Source of the DNA: Amoebophrya sp. A120
Taxonomy: Eukaryota; Sar; Dinophyceae; Syndiniales; Amoebophryaceae
Assembly: GCA_905178155.1 (NCBI GenBank)
Contig: CAJINV010000007.1
Span: 3,614,265-3,678,264 of the forward strand
Direction: 5' to 3'
Length of the DNA stretch: 64,000 nucleotides
Shown piece by piece: positions 58,479-64,000 of this stretch. The first letter of the stretch is position 1; every line of letters begins with the position of its first letter. The notes below the pieces were generated by a model. The model was not told where the DNA came from, ran no database searches, and saw only the letters and a list, made by a program, of their open reading frames with translations. The translations under genes were made by a program, and so were the position numbers.

Positions 58479-59727
58479 GACGAGAAAGCGTCAGGCAGCA
58501 AATGAGACTGTGCTGAAAAATGGTCGAAGACAAAATGCTTGCTTTGCGTAGGGATCAATATCAAACCTGTCGCTTTGACAAGCAGTACGTAAGTATCCAA
58601 CCAGGAGTCGTAGTTCGTAAGGTTTGAAAGTTCTTGGTCTCGCGTAGCTAGCTCTCGAAGTCGAGAAGTTGTACCACTCGTTTTATAAGTCCAGAATGTG
58701 AATCTATAATATTAAATCAAAAACAATCGCGTAAATTTTGTACTTGTATTTTCAAAATTCTACTCACTCTTAATGTTAATACCTCTTCTAAGGCAGCATG
58801 TATAAAATGACAACTCACTACTCTGTGCATCTTACAGCTGTTGATGTGTATTTAAGCGAAATTATATCCCTCCCTGAAACAGTTGAGTTGTAATAAAAAA
58901 CGATCCCTAAGTAGTCGAGGCCCCCGCGAACCTCCGCTTGTAGCGCGTACCGCGACGTTTGGTCATTGCAGCAGCAGGTTTTGGCTATTTAGTCATCTAC
59001 GAGATCGATGGAGCAGCGGACCTTGGTCGTTGCTCAAAAGTGTTCAATGAAAGTATGAATGTCAAAATACGAATGTCATCTATCTTCTCTGACTTTAATT
59101 ATGTTTATGCAGAACTGAAGAAATTTCTGACGAGCGCAAACGGGATGATGAGGAAGAGCATCATTTTCAATGCCTCTGAGCATGCGTCGATGGCTATTGC
59201 TTTTGAGGTGCGAGCTTATTTACGTTTGTAATTATTGAAAGAATACCATCACTATTACACGCAGCATACTCGTATCTGAATGTCAAAGTAGATGTTTGAC
59301 GTCGATCTCATTCTGCATAATTTCGCTTTGTTGCAATAGCAGCCCGCTCTCTCAATGTCGAACATTTGAGCAGAAGAAGATCCGACAGGTAAACAGATGA
59401 AAAAATAAGTTACAGATACGAGGAAAACTCGTCGAGCCAGGATGGCCATATACGCGGAGCGCTACCCGAAATTCGGGTATATCTGGCTGCACTTCTATCC
59501 CAGTCAAATGTCATGTTCGAGGCACAGGCTCGTCAATCTGTCATGCATGTTCTTTATTCAGTGTGAGCTTAGCATTCTGTTTCTGGTGTTATCTGTTATG
59601 TAACTGGATGAAGTTGCGACCACTGCTTGTTTGCAGCGTCAAACGCAACCTCAATGGAAATCGTTTGCATCACCGCAAGAAAAAATGCATTTCCATATAG
59701 TCTGTAGCAATGTGTAGAAGTAGTTAA
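58479..59727. other. Spacer upstream of the GH5 gene
   Basis: About 1.25 kb. No domain-bearing frame. The true first exon of the GH5 gene may lie here; a short in-frame ATG peptide (MAIYAERYPKFGYIWLHFYP) at about 59440 is one possibility but is unsupported. Confidence 0.4.
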
Positions 59728-62700
59728 GTGGCCTCAAGAACATTTCCTATCCATACCCCCGTCTCCTGGTTCGCGAGCAAAACTTCCGTCGAGGATGTGG
59801 TCAGCTCGATTTGCGCGACCATCTGCTTCATCTTCTGTCTCTGCGCGATCTCCTCCGGCGACGTGCACTTCTTCTGGCCGGCGGCGATTTTCGTTGCGTT
59901 ACTGCTGTACGCAAGAGTCTCTATGAGCAACCGCACAACCGACCAAGCGGCTTTCGGGGAATTTTATTGCACCAAGGAGCACCTCGGCTGTCCCGGCGGG
60001 ATCACTAGAAATGCGCTGGACATCTCCTGGGAGCCGGGGGTTAAGACAGGGGCGAATGGGGAGCGGCCATATCGACACGTTTTTGTGGAGAGGAATACGA
60101 ACAGGCAGGTATACATTGGTTAAATGAAGGAATTGTGTTGCACAACACCAACACGAGAAGTGACTTGCAACCTACAAACATGAGTAAGTCAAAAATTATT
60201 CGGTTTCATTCTGGCCATAAGATGTGCGAAATCGATCAGGTTTTCCTCCGCGGCATCAATGTCGGGGGCGGCAGCAAGCAGCCCTATGGTGTGTCCAGTG
60301 ACCAGCCTTTGGAAAACGTGGAGACGGCAGAAGAAACCGCGCCGGAGGTGACAAAAATAGGCAAACCGGCCGGCAGTGCGACGAGCAGCACCACGGTATT
60401 ACATCGAAATAACGACAAAAAAGTTCTTGATAGTCCAACTTCTTCTACTTCTGCAACTTCTAAGAACAAATCGAATACGAATGTATCAAAATCAAATACC
60501 AGTACTACTACTACATCTCCACCTGCATCTCCTAAGGCTCAAGCTGCATCAGATACGAACCTTCGAAGAAGGAAAAATAAGAAAGGAAAAAACAACAAAC
60601 AAAATGCTGTCGAACTGACCACAAAGGATATCAACACTTCCAAACAGCCCACAATCGGAACGGCCGGCACCGCAGCTGCCTTGGCTTCCCCCTCCTCCCC
60701 TGCTCGCCCACAAGGAGCCCAAAATCCAAACAAAATCTCCTTCGTGAACCGCCCGTTCCCGTTATCCGAAGCGGACGACCACTTCCGCCGACTCCTCGCC
60801 CTGGGCTTCACCTTCTTCCGGCTCTGCATCACCTGGGAGGCGGTGGAGCCGAACGAGTCGGGGGTTTATGACGAAGAGTATTTGGAATATTTGGAGAAAC
60901 TTGTGTCCCGCGCCCGGGATTTCGGCATCTCTGTCTTCATTGACTTCCACCAGGACGTGTGGTCCCGCTACTGCGGCGGCAGCGGCGCGCCGAAGTGGAC
61001 GCTGGAAGCAGTCGGGCTGGCCCCCGGGAAGTTCAAGGAGTGTCTAGCGGCGGTGCGACACAGCGACTTCGCAAGTAGCAGCTCATCTTCCTCGTCTTAC
61101 GATAAATTCAGCTCGGGCAGTTGTTCTTCTGCGGACGACTACCCGAAGATGTGGTGGGCGAATAACCACATGCACTTGGCGTGCGCGACGATGTTCTCAT
61201 TATTTTTCGCCGGGGACGACTTCGCGCCGAATTTTCGGATTAACAAAAAATGCTCCAAATTGTACGCAAACCGCGGGGATTTTGACACTTTACAAGTACA
61301 TGACGCCGGGTTGGTGGTTGATGGAGGTCCAGGTCAACTTCCTGCCGGGTCGAAGCAAGAAGGCAGCAAAGCGCCGAGCAAGACGAATTGCAGCACGGCA
61401 ACCGGAAACACGGCGAAGACGCCGGAAAGCGCAAGCTCATCGAATGCCGGAGGGGGAAGGGCGAATAACTTGCTGGCAGCCAAACCCACAGACACCGATG
61501 GCAACGACAATTCCCTCGACCTAATCGCTATCGACCTGAACGACGATGATGAGGAAGAAGAAGAACAAATGAGCTCCAAACTGCAACTTGCAGACGCCAC
61601 GCAGCAGGAATTATCCCAACCGCAAATTCCCCCGACAACCGGTTCTCTCATGAACACTCAGCAGCCGTTTGAGTACGGGATTTCTTCCGAGGACATGCCG
61701 TACTACCTCCTGAAGAACGCGAATGATGTGGCCTGTTCCCCCCTCTTCAGCTCGCCGGAATTCGAGAAGCAGAACTTCATCAGCATCCAGCAGTTTCTCC
61801 AGGACCACTATCTCGCTTGCGTGGAACTCGTCGCGAAACAGTTGAAGCACTTGGACAACGTGCTGGGGTTCGACACGCTGAATGAGCCGGATTACGGGTT
61901 TATCGGGAACAAATCGCTAGAGTCCTGGCGTGGCCTCGGTGGAAGCCAGGACCCGACGGGGTATTTACTGTCCCCGGTAGAGGCGATGGGCCTGGGGTCG
62001 GGGTGCTGTTTGGCTGTGGATTATTTTGAAGGGTTGTACAAGTGGCGAAAGACAGAGGAATTCGCGAATCCGTTTAGGAAGAGTTGCTGGAAGGCGGGAT
62101 ACGAGTGTATTTGTTTGTTCGTTTTTTCTTTTCATTTTGCATGCACCTACATGATCAGCTTATACTAGGACCTGAATTTGTGAGAGAGTTTGTTGCTTTG
62201 AAACACATCAAGAAACCCAACCAGGTATCTGGAAGCAGCACGGGGTGTACGACATTTGTCCGAGTTCTGGCAAGCCCATTCTGCACAAGCCCGACTATTT
62301 CGCCCTCAACCCGCGGACCGGTCAGCCGGTTAAAGTGCACGAGGATTACTTGCTGCCCTTCTGGGAAAAAGTGTCCTCGGTCATCAAGGACCAGCTGGGC
62401 CCGGAAGTGTTCACCTTCTGCTCCCCCTACGCGGGCGCAACGGATATGCAGAACCACGCCATGGCGATCGATTTGAACAGCAGTAGTAGTTCTGGTCTTG
62501 CCGCTAGCTCCAGTTCGGCCTCCACTCTCCGCAGTTCGAAATGTGTGTACGCGGCGCACTACTACGAGGGCTGGCAATTGCTGTTCCACCGGTACCACTC
62601 CTGGTTCACAACGCACTTCCAGAACGTGATGCGCGGCAAGGGAACGAAGTTGTTTTTTGGCACGCCGGAGATGTGCGCGCGCCGGGTAGGAAAAGACATC

Positions 62701-63828
62701 GCCTACGTCGCGGCGAATGGCCAACATTTAGGGCCAGCAGTGGTCGGGGAGATCGGTATAGGAATGTCCCTGGGGATTCTTGTCGCATGAAACTAAAAAA
62801 CTGCTTTTTCCAAGGCCTTTGCAAATCTGGTTGATGTGATGTTATGCAGGAAGAAACCTGTACCGTTTTCTCTCGTGTTAATAAATAATATCCAGGTATT
62901 TCCATGGAGATCGAGGGAGAGGCAAACCGCTCTCGGTGCTACGACCGCATGATGCGCGGCCTGGAATACTCCGGTGTGGCAGGCTACACGCTGTGGCACT
63001 ACTGCCCCGAGGCAAGTCAGCAGAAAAACGACGGCTGGAACAGAGAGCATCTTTCTATCTTCTCGCAAGATGAGGTATAGATCTTGATTGCATGATATTT
63101 GATGTGCCCCCACGCTTCCGCGGCTAGCAAAAAGCGATACAGTAACCGAAGATCCTGTGTATGTGTTGCAGAGTCAGCACGAATTGAACCGTCAATCTAG
63201 GTCCTGGCCAACGAGACCGCGTTTGCCGGCGGCCGCGCGCTCCCCGCCATTATCCGACCCTCGCCGTTCCTGGTTGCCGGGAGGATAAGGTACTTCAAGT
63301 TCAACGCGTTGTCGAAACGGAGGCAATTCGAATTGGAATACGAAGTATCAAATGTCAAAGTGTCTGGGTCTGGAAGAATGCAATTTGTCATGCTAAATGT
63401 GAAGCATGCAAAAATCTGTGTTGCATGATTACCAAAAGTCGTCCAGTTTTGACCAAGTCGGGAAGCAGTTTCTCATGCAGGATAGGCATGGGAAAGATCG
63501 CACAGAATCTGTCATGCTATGTCCTGCATTCCAGACGGACCTCATGGGTGATGGAATTTCTGCATGACAAATCGCGCACTCTTCCAGACCCAGACACTTT
63601 TACATTTGATACGAAGAGGTGGACTCGTGCACGACTTCGCAGACCATTCTGTTCGTGCCTCACTACCAGTACAGCAAGGAATCGGTCCGGACCCGCTGCA
63701 GTGACGGCCAGTTCATCGAGCGAGACCTGGTGGCGCAGAAGTTCATCTATGTACACGATAGCGGGATCCCCTGCGACAAAAATGGGAAGAAGATCCACAG
63801 AATACAAATCTGGCACGAACCGGCGTGA
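59728..63828 (+). CDS. GH5 glycosidase, endoglycosylceramidase / steryl-glucosidase-like, membrane-anchored
   Basis: About 1100 residues; exons ~59728-60108, 60240-62106, 62225-62755, 62896-63074, 63201-63345, 63617-63828. Retaining (beta/alpha)8 glycosidase resembling endoglycosylceramidase-related proteins and the fungal glucosylceramidase/sterylglucosidase group. Evidence: VFLRGINVGGGSKQP, FRLCITWEAVEP, DFHQDVWSRYCGGSGAPKW, MWWANNHMHLACATMFSLFF, acid/base Glu in DTLNEPDYGFIG, nucleophile Glu in AVVGEIGI, YTLWHYCPE and DGWNREHLSIFS. A hydrophobic segment near the N-terminus (ICATICFIFCLCAISSG, then WPAAIFVALLLYARV) suggests membrane anchoring. No ATG opens the first exon upstream of that segment, so the start is probably in an unidentified upstream exon; the first in-frame ATG is 59923. 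A Ser/Lys-rich insertion (~180-315) and others near 61320-61600 enlarge the protein. The last intron is introner-like. Confidence 0.85.
63346..63611. mobile_element. Introner-like element family F copy 2, in GH5 gene
   Basis: 266-bp element with ends TATCAAATGTCAAAGTGTCT and its near-inverse CACTTTTACATTTGATA. Exact duplication CGAAG at 63341-63345 and 63612-63616. Removal gives ELEYEEVDSCTT in frame. Opposite orientation to the XDH copy at 29475. Confidence 0.9.
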
Positions 63829-64000
63829 GGCGGGAGGGGGTCGCGGATAGCCGGAAAAGATAAAAAATTCAGCCGCAATCGTCCCAATCGAAGATGATGT
63901 ATCGTTTCCTATTAAAAGGATCTTTTTTTGAAGTTTAAACTAAATCGCAATTGTAGCAAACGCAACAATTCATTGCATGACGCTTCTCACACGCACGCGG

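Overview
The window looks like nuclear DNA of a compact-genome dinoflagellate-lineage protist. The best fit is a Syndiniales parasite of the Amoebophrya type; this is an inference, not proven from sequence. Supporting signs: every convincing gene lies on the + strand (a unidirectional array); genes mix ordinary GT-AG introns with repeated, transposon-like introns; proteins carry long Ser/Asn/Gly/Glu-rich insertions; and gene-free GC-rich islands occur. No rRNA, tRNA, CRISPR array or bacterial operon signal was seen.

Layout, left to right: the 3' part of a cohesin-loader gene (SCC2/NIPBL, to 8044); a gene with a disordered N-terminus and a fatty-acid-binding-protein-like domain (9514-11610); a GC-rich island and a 1.5 kb element with palindromic ends (11.6-15.4 kb); a purine-catabolism block (15446-33404); a second GC-rich island (34.0-35.6 kb); an ankyrin-repeat gene (35905-37389); a 13-exon myosin whose tail carries a Ras/Rab-like GTPase domain and WD40 repeats (38573-45544); a Ser-rich gene with a 1.3 kb element in one intron and a second copy near its 3' end (47214 to about 54.5 kb); a metallophosphoesterase (55405-56706); a small unknown gene (57333-58478); and a GH5 glucosylceramidase/steryl-glucosidase-like gene (to 63828).

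The purine block holds, in order: HIU hydrolase; a 2166-residue fusion of malate synthase, a beta-lactamase-fold serine hydrolase and allantoicase; xanthine dehydrogenase; and a urate oxidase-OHCU decarboxylase fusion. Together these account for xanthine to urate to allantoin, then allantoate to ureidoglycolate, then glyoxylate plus acetyl-CoA to malate. Allantoinase and ureidoglycolate lyase are not recognisable. The unassigned serine hydrolase domain inside the fusion is a natural candidate for one of the missing steps.

Eleven introns, in seven unrelated sequence families, share one architecture: terminal inverted repeats beginning TAT and ending ATA (one ends GTA), flanked by 5-bp target duplications. 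Removing the element plus one duplication restores the reading frame in all eleven cases, although no such boundary gives GT-AG. In two families the copies lie in opposite orientations, yet both are cleanly removable. A second, non-intronic family begins GAGCGGGGT, carries a ~45-bp palindrome inside each end and makes 3-bp duplications.

Exon coordinates were placed by hand from reading frame, splice signals and family resemblance. In the multi-exon genes whose spliced lengths I summed, the reading frame stays open.
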